Part shown: piece after piece, positions 24,800 through 37,693 of the stretch
How positions within the stretch are numbered: position 1 is the first letter of the stretch
Layout of the letters: every line of letters starts with the position of its first letter
Assembly: GCF_963854185.1 (NCBI RefSeq)
Contig: NC_084996.1
Span: 5,935,157 to 5,999,156, forward strand
Direction of reading: 5' to 3'
Source: Sardina pilchardus
Taxonomy: Eukaryota; Chordata; Actinopteri; Clupeiformes; Clupeidae
DNA: 64,000 bases
Notes under the pieces: model-generated
The model's database searches: none
Told to the model about the DNA's origin: nothing
What the model saw: only the letters and a program-made list of their open reading frames with translations
Translations under genes and position numbers: made by a program

Positions 24800-26467
24800 G
24801 ACTCAGCGGAGGGACAGCGGAGGAAGATGACGGCCAAAGGTAAAGCAGGAACTGCACGAGAACTCCAAAAGACGACGGACATGACCGGCTCACTGGTTCT
24901 CTGGGTTTTGTTGCTAATTGCTACAGGGTTGGGTACAGTATGGACAGGATGCCTGAACAGATTTCCAAGGCCGGTTATCACATGACCTGAACCCGTGTGC
25001 CAGATAGGGATTTAAAAGACAATCATCCAGGCTACACAAACAAATTTAATTTAACATCAAGTAACTAGAATTAGCAGCCGACTACCTTCCACCCCGATAA
25101 GAAGAGCACACCAATTACAGTAGCCTAAAGCAAATTGATTTAAAAATGTAAACATTGTCTATAGCCTATCTCTGCAAAAAAAAAACCCTGCAGTTTCCAG
25201 TTCTGGATTCACTAACCTACTCCATAACTTTACTTTGAAATGAAATAGTCTAAGATATAGCAAGGGCTCTAGAGAAGGATCTATACTATACCTGTAACTC
25301 TTCAAGGAAAGACATGCATGCAGAAAGTAGGAAATAGCTTAATGTCTGAGCTATGATTTAATTCAGTAAACAATGAATTCATTTGTAACTTTCTTTTTAG
25401 ATTAGATTAGATTAGATTCAACTTTACTAATTTTTCTAATTTCTCTTAACTCAATACACCAAATGAGCCATTACACGGTCTATCTTGTGCTGTATATTGA
25501 CAATAAATGTTACGCCCTTTCGTGAGAACATAACGGAGTCAGGGTGCATATGACGAAAACATTGAACTAATGCTCCTTCTCTTAGTGAATATGTGCATGC
25601 AAGTGTTTTTGACCTTCACGTTTCCAGACATCTTGTACTACCGTCTCTGCTCATCTCAGACCACAGAGTGACAGCAATTATCTTATTCTCTGTTTATTAC
25701 AATAAAATGGGGTATGCCTTTATGAGGAAATAGAAAGCTAAAACCACTCCACACATACTGAACCCCTTCTTGTCATCGGACAAAATGTAGGCTAACTTTA
25801 TTTTAAAGTGATTTTTCCCTCATAATTTTATGCAAAGGCACACTACCACATCATTATTGAGCCCTATCTGAAATAGCTCATAACGCTCAAATCAAACACA
25901 GGAAATGTTTTCCTCAACAACAGCAACACGCCTTAATTATGGTCCCAGCAGGGAGCGAGACCCCTTTGTTTACAAACACAAATAGGAAAAAAAAGGTTAA
26001 ATTCCTTAAATTCCTTTTTTTCCCTTACTTAGGAATTGCAAACCCATTTCTACCCATTCAGGCTACCTAGAATAGTCAACTCTGATCACCAGAAACAGCT
26101 GACTAATGGTGACTTGCAGCCCACTGAGATTTTCCATGCTGCACATCTGACTAGAGCCACACACCTGACAGACACGTACATATACACAATAAAGTTTTTA
26201 CCCTTGTCCTTCTTTTTCTTCGCTCGTTGACTGACAGGCATTTCACTGTGAAGTTGTAAGGTACTGTTGTCCGAAAACACATAGGTCTGGGAGGACCACA
26301 CAGACTTTGTTCACTCACCACACAGACAAGACTGAATAACCGTGCAAACTTCCACAGGAGGATTAAAACCGATTACCTAACTTGTAGTCCAAAGGGCCAT
26401 ATCGGCAGGCAGGAACCACCCCATTCATGTAGCATTACAAAACACCCTTTCTACATCAGATTGGCTG

Positions 26468-26517
<50 letters not shown>

Positions 26518-27700
26518 ATTGATTACATTTTCCTGACAGGAAAACAATGCTGCTGAGAAGCACAACATCTCTATGAGGGAGTGTCTAACTCACAATAGAT
26601 TCACTTGGATGTTATTGTTCCTTTAGAGAGAACCCCCCCTGTAAAGAAAGCGTCAGAGTGACATTACAGTAGGTAAGTTCGGCAGCAAGGGGAGACTACA
26701 GAGCCATTTGGTCTTGTTTGGTCATCTCAAGAAAAACTATCAAATAGCATTACCATCTACCATCATATACTGGCAGCAATGGGAGACTGTAGAGCCAGTT
26801 GGTCTTGTTTGGTCATCTCAAGATAATGATCAAATAGCATTACCCTCTAAATGATGCTAAACTTCTCTAGAAGTCTCTAAACTTTTCTAGAGGGCAAGTT
26901 AGTCAACGGTCATAAATGACAGAACAAGCTATGACCTGCAGTTAGTAGTGGGAGTTTTGAGAGACAGATTTATGAAGTCCAACTTTCTAGCAACACGACT
27001 GTTGTAAAGGTTCCATAGAGCCGTTTCCATATGCTAGTAATTATCCAGATAGCTAACTTCAAGGTTTTCTTCCTCAAAAAGAACATGGCTCATGCCTGCA
27101 GAAGACTAGCAGGCTAACTTAATTAGATCCACTGAGTGTTTACCTAAGAGATCACTGCACAACGATGTTAACTTGCAACAGCGTGGTCACAAACAGGATA
27201 GATTTGATAGATATCTCAAACGTGCAATGTCTTAGCACACTATGGAGAAAGGAGACATATACCAAAGCAATCCTGTAAAACCAAAGTCATTTACAGGAGT
27301 AGCCTGTGTGAGGCGACCCCTCAGGAAGCAACACTGAAATGTTCCTTCAGGTTTGTCATGGCACTCTCTTACATAACAAAAACATACTTACTCAAGCGAA
27401 TTGTCGCCAAGTGTCGTTTCAGTGTTATGACAATATAATCACTAATGCTGTGAAGAGCATTTATCACTCCATCGCCCCTCTTTTCGATGGTCTTCCTGCA
27501 ACACGGCAACACAGCAGTACGCTATGGAGTTACTTCCTCTCGCGCTGACACGACACTGCAACGTCAATTAGTTCTCGGTAGACGTGGCTGCGTAGCTTTT
27601 GCGCATATCTTATCGGGCTTCCATTATAATAATGCATGGTGTAATGGTAGCCAGCTGGTACAGCTGTGACAAAGAAATGTTGCCATCTGATATTATTTTG
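24800..27700. other. Spacer between cant1 and syngr2
   Basis: No exon recognised. It holds an (AGATT)n tail near 25398-25419, a (CA)n at 26470-26514, and a two-copy direct repeat at 26681-26845. cant1 non-coding first exons may lie at 24.4-24.8 kb or further upstream but cannot be placed. Confidence 0.4.
26681..26845. repeat. Two-copy tandem repeat, 91-bp period
   Basis: Copies start GGCAGCAAGGGGAGACT at 26681 and GGCAGCAATGGGAGACT at 26772 and share TTGGTCTTGTTTGGTCATCT and CAAATAGCATTACC. Confidence 0.85.
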
Positions 27701-29283
27701 ATGTAGTGATGAGGCATTTTATGTGTACAATAGTTGGATTGGTACATATAGATTGTACAAAGATTGTACAATATAGATTGTACAAAGATTGTATTCCCAA
27801 AGCATTTGCAGAAATCCGCTTGAATTGAGCGTATATGGAGATAGAACGACTCTGGCTGAATGAAACTGCTCTTTATTTGGCAACAGCTGAGTGGTCAACA
27901 CACATTTGAGGCACAATATGGAAAAAAAACAGGGTTTCAGATCAAGAGAAACCCCCAAAAAACAAAAATCCACCAAAACTTATCAAAAATGTAAATACAA
28001 GAGTATTACACCGAGAGCATACTTTCGGAGCCCAATAGTGAGAATGTATTCAAAAGGCACACAAACATAGATTCTGAATGTAATAAACAAAGCCACCTGT
28101 TCTGACTTACTGAAAAGAAAACATGACAATGTAAAAAAAAAAAAAACACACACATTTTTAAGGCACATATTCCTCAAATCTGTTGCTGGACACAGAAACA
28201 TCAGCTATCAATAAAGAACAAGACGGATGGTTTCTTAAGATGTGAAATAATGAGGGGTAGAATTCCCATTCAGAAACCCATTTGCCCTGGTATTAATCAT
28301 CAGTGTGTCAAATACTCACAAAAGGTTTTGTAATTAATTTTCAGAACAAACAATATAAGTGTCATAAATTCGACTTTCAGACATTGCATAGACTTATCCG
28401 ATACCAGAATTCCTGACAAAAATGAAAGATACAGTGTTTTCTACTGTGCACAAAGTGACTTCAGTGGGAAAAAGCACTTAAGGTGTCAAATGGCACTAAG
28501 TAATAATGGCAACTTCCAGTGACTGGCATACGGAATAATCCACAGGTTTTTAAGCATTTCCCTAATTTGTTCAGTGGTCTAATAGCCGGGGGAACAGCTT
28601 AAGGCCTCATTTGTTGGCATTTAAAATAGGGCAATGGACTACTCCAATGTTCACTCTATTTTGTCTAAACATATTGTCTAAACATATTTAACATGTGCTT
28701 TGTGATCATGCTCTCTTGTGCCTTCCTGTCAACAATTCTCGAGAATATTTCATTTAGAATTGCAGTATCACTCCAATGATATTTAAGTAGTTTACAGCAA
28801 ACAAACGCAATATGTACAAGCATATGTACTCCCTCATTAGAAAACAAATTAACAATAAGGACCTAAGGATGATTACACAACAACACATTCATCTAAGGCG
28901 TTACAGAACCCTGAAACAAGGGAAAAAAAATACTTTGAAATCTATTAACTGTAACTAAAGGGTGAGAGAAGCTTACTACTTTAATCATAAGTTACTTTTT
29001 GTTATTCTGTATAGCAAATCTGATTACCTTGCAATCAAAGGTGGCAGTGAGATAAGAGGCAAATTTGGCTTGTCAGTAGTAGTGTCCACACCCCACACTC
29101 TGTTGTCTACTAACGCCCGACAGAAAAAGCAGCACAAACCGTTCGTCTTCTCTCACAACACATGCAGACATTGGTGGCTTGCCGTTTGCAGGGCATACAA
29201 GTGTATAAATAAAGGCGATGAAGGAAAACAAAGCGCACATTTACCCTCGGAGGAAAGTGAGCACACCGACATATAAGCACACC

Positions 29284-29426
<143 letters not shown>

Positions 29427-29577
29427 TGCAGCGTTTTGGCCGGGGCTTGAAGCAGTGCAAGGAGGCGGTGCCAGCAGTGGAGTGCGACCATCAGTCGCCG
29501 TCGCTCATCTCAGCTGCTCTTCATTTGAGACCACTCCCCGCCCAGCCGCCAAGTCACTTGACCAGCCGGCTCTCGCC

Positions 29578-32500
29578 TCAGTAATTTGGCGGGGTGTAAT
29601 CTGTTCCTCCCGGCATCTGATTTTGGCCGAAGGGCGACTGCTGGTAGCCCTGGGGTGGGTATGGGGTGCTGTGGTCTTGGGCAGGGTCAGTGTAGCTGGA
29701 GGCCAGCTCGCTCACGCCCTGCTGGTAGCGCTGCAGTGAGAAGTAGGCCAACACAGCCTGGGAAAGAGAGCACGGGTCAGTCAACGGCTCATCATCACAG
29801 CCCAATTAACACACAGTTCTGGGACTGAATGCATACCTTGTACTCAAGTAAGTTCTGGAATGAATCGCGAGCTCAGAAACAAGTCTGACTTAGCAAACCT
29901 ACAAAGCTGAGTGGCATTACTGTCATAGGGCACAGATTAATTCTGGCTTGAGTACTTCACTTTAATATTGGCACTATCACTTTTGTACTACATTTAAATG
30001 TATTTGTAAGCCTATTTATACATTTAAATTCTGGGTAATTCTGGTGTGCAAGTTTAGTGAAAGACCAGATGTTCCAGTGGAACGCCTATAGCAAAATAAA
30101 AAATGTTTTCAAACTATTGAGATAAAAGTGTAATAACGTGTAATTTCCACCGCAGACCTTTGCCTTTGCCAAACTGTAGATCAGTGACAGTTCAGTTTGC
30201 ATGACTAGGGACAATATAAGAGAGATAAGGAGGTGCAAGAGAGAGAGAGCCGAGAGGTGAACAGAGGAGTCGGGATTACCCAGCAAGCAATGGAGAAGAA
30301 GGAGAAGGCGATGCCAGCTCGGGCCGCATCAGCAGCGACGTGCGCTGTGTCTGCTGTTTTAGACCACTGATTGGCCAACAGACAGAAACACACAAACCAC
30401 AAGAACGTCCACGCACCTGAGGAATAAAAGGAGCCAAAGGGGGAGTTAGTCTCTCAACTGCACTAAACCGCAGATTAATTTTCATACGTGAGATAAGACG
30501 TATGACAACTTCAAAGACTGCTGTACTGTACCCACCACACAATTATAGGCATCCCTGGTAAAGTTGAGTTGATTTTTTGTTTTTTGTTTTTTAAATCACC
30601 TTTATGCAATTTCTCTCAGTGTCACAATGAAAACTAGAAAAGCACTCAGAGAGCGCAGCTACCTCCGCCTGCATTGCTCTTCCTAGGTTGTCATACATTT
30701 GAACCTAAACTACTCAGATCGCCACCACGTGGCCATACCATGCCATTACACCACTAAGCTAAATACATAAACGCCGACGGAATCCCGACGGAATTACGAA
30801 TCACTCCCAAAATGTAATCGCTTCTTCCTTGGGTCATGTCCGACCTTCCCTGAAAATCTCATCGAAATCCATCCATCAGTTTTTGAGTCATCTTGCTAAC
30901 AAACAGACAGACAAACAAACAGACAGACAGACAGACAGACAAACGCCGGTCCCCGATGAAAACATATACCTCCTTGGCGGAGGTAAACAATGAGGAAAAA
31001 CTCTTCTCAAGATGTCTCCAGTTCGTATACTGCAATTCTTGAAGTTGCATTGCGGGTTCTTTCGATAGCGACCTGCTACACTACGGCTATGGCTATGCTA
31101 AATGAACGATTCTCCTATTCTAACAAAATCTACCAACAAATTGGCTTCGTAGACTAGAGGTTATATTATTAAGGTAAACTAACATTTTGCATAGTGTACC
31201 TTTAACATTTAAGCATTTTAACATTTAACACATTTTAAACTGGGAAATGGCGTGGGAGGAGGGAAGAGGGGCAAGAGTGTGGTAAGTGCATATTAGGTGT
31301 GTGAGGTTGTCAGAAGCGCTAGGAGAGGAGGTATTCTTGGAAGAGTTGTGTCTTCAAGAGTTTTTTGAAGATAGAGAGGGACGTTTTGAAGACGGAGAAG
31401 GACAATCTTTTTTTTTTGTCTTGACCTCGACATGTGTTTTGGTTCACTGACCTTTTTGGAGACTTGGCAACCCCAAGGTAACACTGTTTTCAGTAACTGT
31501 CCGATAGGGATTCTTATGGATTTTTATTCATTTATTTTTTGCTTTTCTTGTAATTTTTTTGTCTCTCTTACCATTCTCCTCTCTGTGTGTGGAGACAAGA
31601 TAAATATGGATCTTTGTCCAAGTAAGTTGTCACATTTTCAGTAGACTGGAGCCTTTTAATTATTGATTTAAAGGTGAACAATGCAAGGTTTTTTTTGGCT
31701 TAATTTGCCTTAACTAATCAGCTTTGGGGTCATTGGAATGGTTATTTGACTTATTTCAGGTTAAATGACTGCTGCCTCGCTTCCCCCTAGCGCCTCTGAG
31801 CGGAAAGAACACGCATGCAAGTCTGTGCCACCGGGACGTCATCATGCTCATGAAAAGGCAGACTGACCAATTGAGGAGTGTTGTAAAATATACAGTACAC
31901 GCTAAACTATAGGGGAAGCTCTGCAGAGAAATCTGCAAGCATAAAATGAGCGAAAACGAAAAGCGAAACCGGCGATAAAAATGGCCAAACCTGCATAGTT
32001 TCCCTTTAACTGTAAATATGGGCATTTTCAACCGAGTACCTACTGACTCCCTGACTTAGAACGGTCAACACACTTTTCTTTTATTTGACTGTAGTGTATT
32101 CTTGTATTTTCCATGTTGAAGGATTTGACTTCCGTGTCACTTTTTTTCCCATATTTTAATGAAAAAGGAAAAGTTATGCATTACGGCTAAATGTTCACAG
32201 ACACTCTGACTGACTCAAAGAAGCTGAATATAAATGGGAAAAAGCATTACATTTTGTTTCTAAAACTTTCTAGGGATGCCAATAATTGTGGCACATGGTT
32301 TTGTGTATACTGTATACAGTACCCTCCAGAATTATTGGCACCCTTGGTAAAAGTTGACTAAAAATAGGTATAGAAATAATCTTTAGGTGATTTATTGTAC
32401 TCCCACAATGAAAACAATGTGGAAAAATATACCCTGCAAGGCAAGCAAATTTATTCTGAGAAAAAGGAAAATCTCATAAAGAAATAAATATTTTTAACAA

Positions 32501-35500
32501 AAACAGCTTGCTCACAATTATTGGCACCCCTGAAACATATTACGTACAACATTTAACAGGAGCATTTTCCTATGTAAATGCAACGTTTTAAAGTAAATCA
32601 GAGTGTCTGTGAACTTTCAGAAGTAGTTCATGACGTTCTTTTTCACTATGGTATGAAAATGAAGTCACTCAGAGGCCAAATCCTCTAGTCATTTTTCAAC
32701 ATTGGAGAGACAAGAGAATACACTAAATTGAAATAAAAAGAAATTGTGTTGACATTTGTAAGTAAGAGAATGTCTATGGAAACTAGGTATTTTGTTGAAA
32801 ATGCCTATATTTCCAGTTAAAATGATGAATAAAAGGTTCTAATCATCTGGAAATGTGGCAAACATGCTTGGACAAAGACCCATGGCTATTTTGCTCCCAC
32901 GCACAGTATGGAGTAGGGATGGCGAAAACTACAAATTTTCTTGACCGACCACCGAGGCTCATTAGCCGGTCGAAACCGGTTAACCGATTCGTTTAAAATA
33001 AATTATGCTATTTGAAATAACAGCCACGCAATTTCGCAACTCTCATCTCTCTGTCCCACGCTCATACACACAGCCCCGGCGCCGCCCTTTCACTCACGTC
33101 ACTTTTTTAAATCCTATAGCGCCAAACATGAGTCCTGCAAACCAAGGAGCTTGTAAGTGGAGGACAAATGGTTCCTTTGCTCCGAAAATGGTTTGGGTAC
33201 AAGGTGATCGCGTTGCAAATAATGGCGTTAGTCTAGCGTTAGAAGCTCATTTGAAGCTGAAATGGCCGCGGCTCACTTATGAAAATGACAGCTCCGAAGA
33301 GACGCAGCTTAGTTTGAGGAAGTGCTAACAATAATAACGAAAGATGATCATTACCTTATCTGTTACCATTGATGACCCTTCCTGAAATGTAGATGTAATG
33401 TCTTTCCAAATCTAAGCCCATCTTATGCGGAAAGTTGCCTAGACTGCAACACGATAAAACCCAATGGATAAAACAGCGCACTTCCAGATTGCAAAAGACG
33501 CACCGGCCACCGCTGTGACCTCGTGCCAAATGTTTTTATTGGTTTATTACGTAGCATAGCCTACAAGCAGGCGAGTTATGAAACATTGAGTGTGAGGGAT
33601 AATTTGTTAACTTCACGCAAAAAAGATCTTCTTGGAATGAGAGGGCTAGCTGTAGTAGCGTTTAGTCCACTGTCTTTAGCCTAATTTAAAGATGGCTCTT
33701 TTTTTTTTTTTTTTACCGACTAGCGACAACTTTGGTCGGCTAACGTGGATACGGTCAACCATCGGTCAAACAGTCACCGGTTAACATCCCTAGTATGGAG
33801 GATGGTATGATAGGCAAAAAAATCCATAAGAACCACTGTTGAGAGTTACAGACAAAGCTATCATCTTGGGGTCACCAAGTCCCCCCCAAAAATCTTCAAA
33901 AGTGACCTCACTGCTAATAGATCATTTATACAGCATGTCAGGTTAAAGCCAGTAGAGTCATTTAATGAACAATGTAAATGGCAGGAATTACTGAATGGTA
34001 CCATGACATGTCTGGGAGTGTGGTCTATTGTCAGATGAAAATAAAATTATGCTCTTTTGCTAAAAACACTTAAGGTGTCTTTGGCATACATAGAAGAATG
34101 ACTATACTAAAAAGAACCCCATGCCTAATCAGAATTATGGTGGAGGGGCTGTGCTATTGTGGGGCTGTTTTAATTCCCAAAGGCCTTGGGAACCTAATTA
34201 AGGTGCATGGCATCATGAACACCAAGAAAAACCTGAACATTTTTAAAGGAAATCAAACAATCTCTGCCAAGGCCCTAAAAGTTGGTCATGATTGGATCAT
34301 TCATCAGGTCAATGAACCAAAACAAATGCACAGATCAAAACAAATATGGTTTACTGAACACAAAATCAAGCTTCAGACATTGCCATAGCAGTCCCCTGAT
34401 CTAAACTCCATAGAAAAACAGTGGGATGAGTCAACGAGAAGAATGCACAAGTGTGGACCTAGCAATCTGGACGATCTGGGGAGGTTTTGTAAAGATGAAT
34501 GGTCTTAAATCCCTTACTTTGTATTCTCAATCTTTATGGGGTGTCAGAGAAGAATATTACATGCTGTTTTATTGACAAAGGGAGGTTTAAGAAGGTATTA
34601 CAAGTAGGGGTGCCAATAATTGTGAGTGACGTGTTTTTATTAAAAACATTTATTTCTTTATGAGATTTTCCTTTTTCTCAGAATAAATTTGCTTCCCTTG
34701 CAGGGTGTATTTTTCCTCATTGTTTTCATTGTGGGAGTACAATAAATCACCTAAAGATTATTTTTTAGACCTATTTTTAGTCAACTTTTACCAAGGGTGC
34801 CAATAATTCTGGAGGGTACTGTATATATATATGAAACTTGAAACTTATTTCTATTTATTATTATTTTACAATTTTTTCCTAATTGCTTTCAATGTGAGAT
34901 TAAGATAAATCACCAAATTATATCATTTTTAACTCAGCTTTTTGGCAATTTTACCAGTGGTGGCAATAATTATGGAGGGCACTGTGGATATGACTGTAAA
35001 TTAACACTTTTCTCTTGTATGATACGGGACTCCAAGGAGAAGGGAGATCTCTTACCAGAGAAGACTAGATCAGCCATGACAATCATCTTCCTCTCCTTGG
35101 CATTGCTCGTCTGATGCAAATAGACGTCCAGCACTAGGAAGGCCACACAGGCGAGAAAGGCCAGCACACCAATACCCACTGCGTAGCTGCAGGCACTGTC
35201 ATTCCCGTTGTACATGCAATGTTCCTCCGATTGTACTGCTGTATTCGGATAGCCCTCTGCTGTGATAGTGGCAAACACCACAATGGCACACAGCTGTGGA
35301 ACACACACACACGTAAGACTTCTCGACAACAGCCGAGAGCAAATGAAAAACACTTTTAAAAACTACGTTAGCCCACAATCACATAATGAGGACTTGCTGA
35401 ATAGGCCTTTGTGTAGCTTTACCATCTGTTTCATCAAGCGGTGAACATGTGTAACATTTACTCATATCATAAACAACTCTCTTCTAGCTCACACAAATTA

Positions 35501-37693
35501 AACAATGCAGAATTTATAGAGGAATGTGGATGCATAGGTAGGAGGGAAAGAGGAAGGAGAAGAGGAAGAACTTGAGAAATAGCTTGGAGAACTTTTCTAT
35601 TGAATGAGGACCATACCATCTTTAGCCCCATTGCTGCGGAGGTGGTGTGAAAAACAACAATAAGATATTGCTAGTGCAGCAAATTTGAGACTACTGTGTA
35701 AGCTCAGCCCAATCAGGACCATCAAACGGGAAATGGGCCAATTGCATCCTGATGCGTCTCTTTTTGAACACAACATTTTGAATGTGTGGTGAACTGGTAG
35801 TAGTGCAGTCTGGACTTGTAGTGTTTAAGATTTACCGTCATTTCACTATAACTATAAACCAAGGTTTACAGTGATTTTGTTACATTTCTTCCGCTATGAG
35901 GTTAATACATACATGTAGGGGCAGGCTATACATGGGAATGCATTTCCTTCTTTCTGATTCATTGGGCTCTTGGACACTGAAGTGAATACATGGGAGCGGT
36001 TAATACATGGGTTTTATTATTATAATTATTATTATTATTTGCTTAAGGCCTATGGTTTATACCTGTCCTGCGGTTTATACACAATGCGGCTAATTCAAGG
36101 CAAATTACTGTAGCTTCACTAAATATGCAATTGATGTCATTCTTTCCCACTTTAAATTAGCACTCAAAGTAAAATTATACAATATGAATTACAGAAGATA
36201 ACTAGATAATGCCACTCATGAATCCTGAAAACTTTGCAACAGGGGAAATAAATAGTCCATGGAGCTACATGCTGGCATGTTTGCTAACCACTATTGAATA
36301 TCCCAAACTGTCAGCTTGGTACATCTGTGACAATCATTCTAAAGCTGTGAACAGCATAAGGATTTTAACTACAGGCTGTGCCCCTTAAAGCAGCAGAATA
36401 TGATCAAAACAAACTATTTGTTTCCATTGAAAGGTTACTGCCAAACCAAACAGCCACCAATGTCTGACAGGATAGACAACCGCACTTTCTCTGTGGAGGA
36501 TGTGGCTAGGCACTTTGCGTCAAGACCGATCAGGACCTAGAATCTTGCTTTACACTAGAACTAGATGCTTCACTATTTTCGTAATCCAGTCAGATCAATG
36601 GCTATTTGGCCATCTAACTGAAGCTGCTTCGTGCTTTTGTCCTTATGATGAGATATGTTTCGTACCGTAAACGTTACATTATGTTTTTTTTTTTATAAAA
36701 GAGATCATTAATGTGGCTTTTTTTGGTTTTTAGAACAATCACGCCAGGAAATGTTAGGGGAAAACCGAACTAGCTGCTAAACCAGTGACGAGAAGTGAGA
36801 CACAGCAACAGTTCATGTGAAAAAAAAAACACGAAGTCTGGCAAACGATGGAAGAGGAAGCCGATTTTTCAATGTTTATCAAAATTACCCTTCATGCAAC
36901 CGGTTGAGAATTTCAAAGACAATGTCACATACTTTGGCTGTGTGTAGCATTCACACGAATGTCCCACATAATAAACGTACTGTACATACCACTCGTAATT
37001 AGGCTAATATCATATGTAAATAGTAGCCTAACTAACTTCATGTAATGTTAAGTTTATATATATTTTTTCTGCTTGACCTGCCAATTTACTATTCCTTAAT
37101 TCATATTTTTGTTTTGGCATTTAACTTGTCGTTATAACGTTAACTTTAGTTTACTAGCAGCTAATGTCAACGTTAAAGTTGCATATTCAGTGTGTTGGTC
37201 TGACGTTCCAAATCAGTAACTCAACATTGATGTTGTTGTAAACACTTTAACCTTACTATGAAATGTTGGAAGCAGTCTGATCTCTAACTCATTAGCAAAC
37301 TGTCACGAGGTAATAATCTCAAGTTACAATGGCTGTCAAACGTCGCAAAAGTAACATATCCGTAGCTAGGTAGCTAGCTAACACGGTAGGCAAAGTTGCC
37401 TGGTCATCTATCCAGCCAACTAAGCTAGCAATGCTAGTAATGCTTTCCAGATTCCACCCTTAAACATGATTCAGTTATTTGGTTGATGTTGGGAGTCAAA
37501 CATGAGATGAGATCAGTAACAACGTTAGCTACAAAAGTTGACTAAGTTAGGTAGCAGATAGAGACAGACAGAGAGCGATAAGGTGACTCACCCAACTCAA
37601 CAGGCGAACAACAGTTTGCGGTTGTTTGACAAAACCCAATAAGTCAAAGGAACCTCCTGCCAACGAGGCCCCATATGCACCGGACTCCTGCAT
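29578..37693 (-). CDS. syngr2: SYNGR2, synaptogyrin-2 (4 exons)
   Basis: Four-span MARVEL-domain membrane protein of small vesicles in non-neuronal cells (family knowledge). Exons: 37693-37592, 35293-35056, 30416-30280, 29757-29578, all GT-AG with consistent phase, 218 aa (human 224). N-terminus MQESGAYGASLAGGSFDLL matches the synaptogyrin start. Membrane segments: about residues 31-48 (LLSWLCAIVVFATI), 72-95 (AVGIGVLAFLACVAFLVLD), 112-132 (GAWTFLWFVCFCLLANQW) and 146-167 (AGIAFSFFSIACWAVLAYF). The cysteines of the lumenal loop (HCMYNGNDSACSY) are kept, and the cytoplasmic tail is rich in Pro, Tyr and Gln (YPPQGYQQSP). The SYNGR2 rather than SYNGR1/3 call rests on the N-terminus and on synteny with tmc6 and birc5. 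Intron 2 (30417-35055) holds nested transposons that end about 70 bases from the exon 2 donor. Confidence 0.95.
30600..30990. repeat. Interspersed repeat with (ACAG)n tract in syngr2 intron 2
   Basis: Contains CCATCAGTTTTTGAGTCATC, an AAACAGACAG-type tetranucleotide run (about 30898-30943) and ends CCTCCTTGGCGGAGGTAA, a sequence arrangement common as a dispersed teleost repeat (general knowledge). Family not assigned. Confidence 0.55.
32317..34821. mobile_element. Tc1/mariner-type element with about 210-bp IR/DR termini, interrupted by a hAT
   Basis: Starts CAGTACCCTCCAGAATTATT at 32317 and ends with the complement at 34821, flanked by TA at 32315-32316 and 34822-34823. Each terminal inverted repeat is about 210 bp and carries the direct repeat ATTATTGGCACC at its outer and inner ends, the IR/DR design of Sleeping Beauty-like Tc1 elements. 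Removing the nested hAT with one target copy (887 bp) leaves 1618 bp, the normal length of a full Tc1. The interior reads as a transposase broken by many stops. Confidence 0.9.
32914..33792. mobile_element. hAT element, 879 bp, nested inside the Tc1 element
   Basis: Ends TAGGGATG and CATCCCTA are flanked by the 8-bp duplication GTATGGAG at 32906-32913 and 33793-33800. A short open frame at 33005-33328 shows no transposase motif that I recognise. Subterminal words ACCGGTTAAC recur at both ends. Confidence 0.88.
34822..34985. mobile_element. Remnant of a second, outer Tc1-like element (right end)
   Basis: Ends TGGCAATAATTATGGAGGGC and ACTGT, a Tc1-type terminus distinct from that of the inner element. 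32250-32316 (GATGCCAATAATTGTGGCAC) looks like its subterminal part on the other side of the inner insertion. The left half of the outer element was not found. Confidence 0.6.

Noticed and set aside
24422..24985. Several overlapping open frames of 60-125 codons
   Set aside because: No recognisable domain and open frames on both strands; more likely a cant1 promoter/5'UTR region.
33005..33328. A 107-codon open frame
   Set aside because: Lies entirely within the nested hAT element and shows no transposase or zinc-finger signature; treated as part of the transposon.
34098..34388. A 96-codon open frame resembling a gene
   Set aside because: Falls inside the Tc1 element; nearby frames give broken transposase words, so it is transposon debris.
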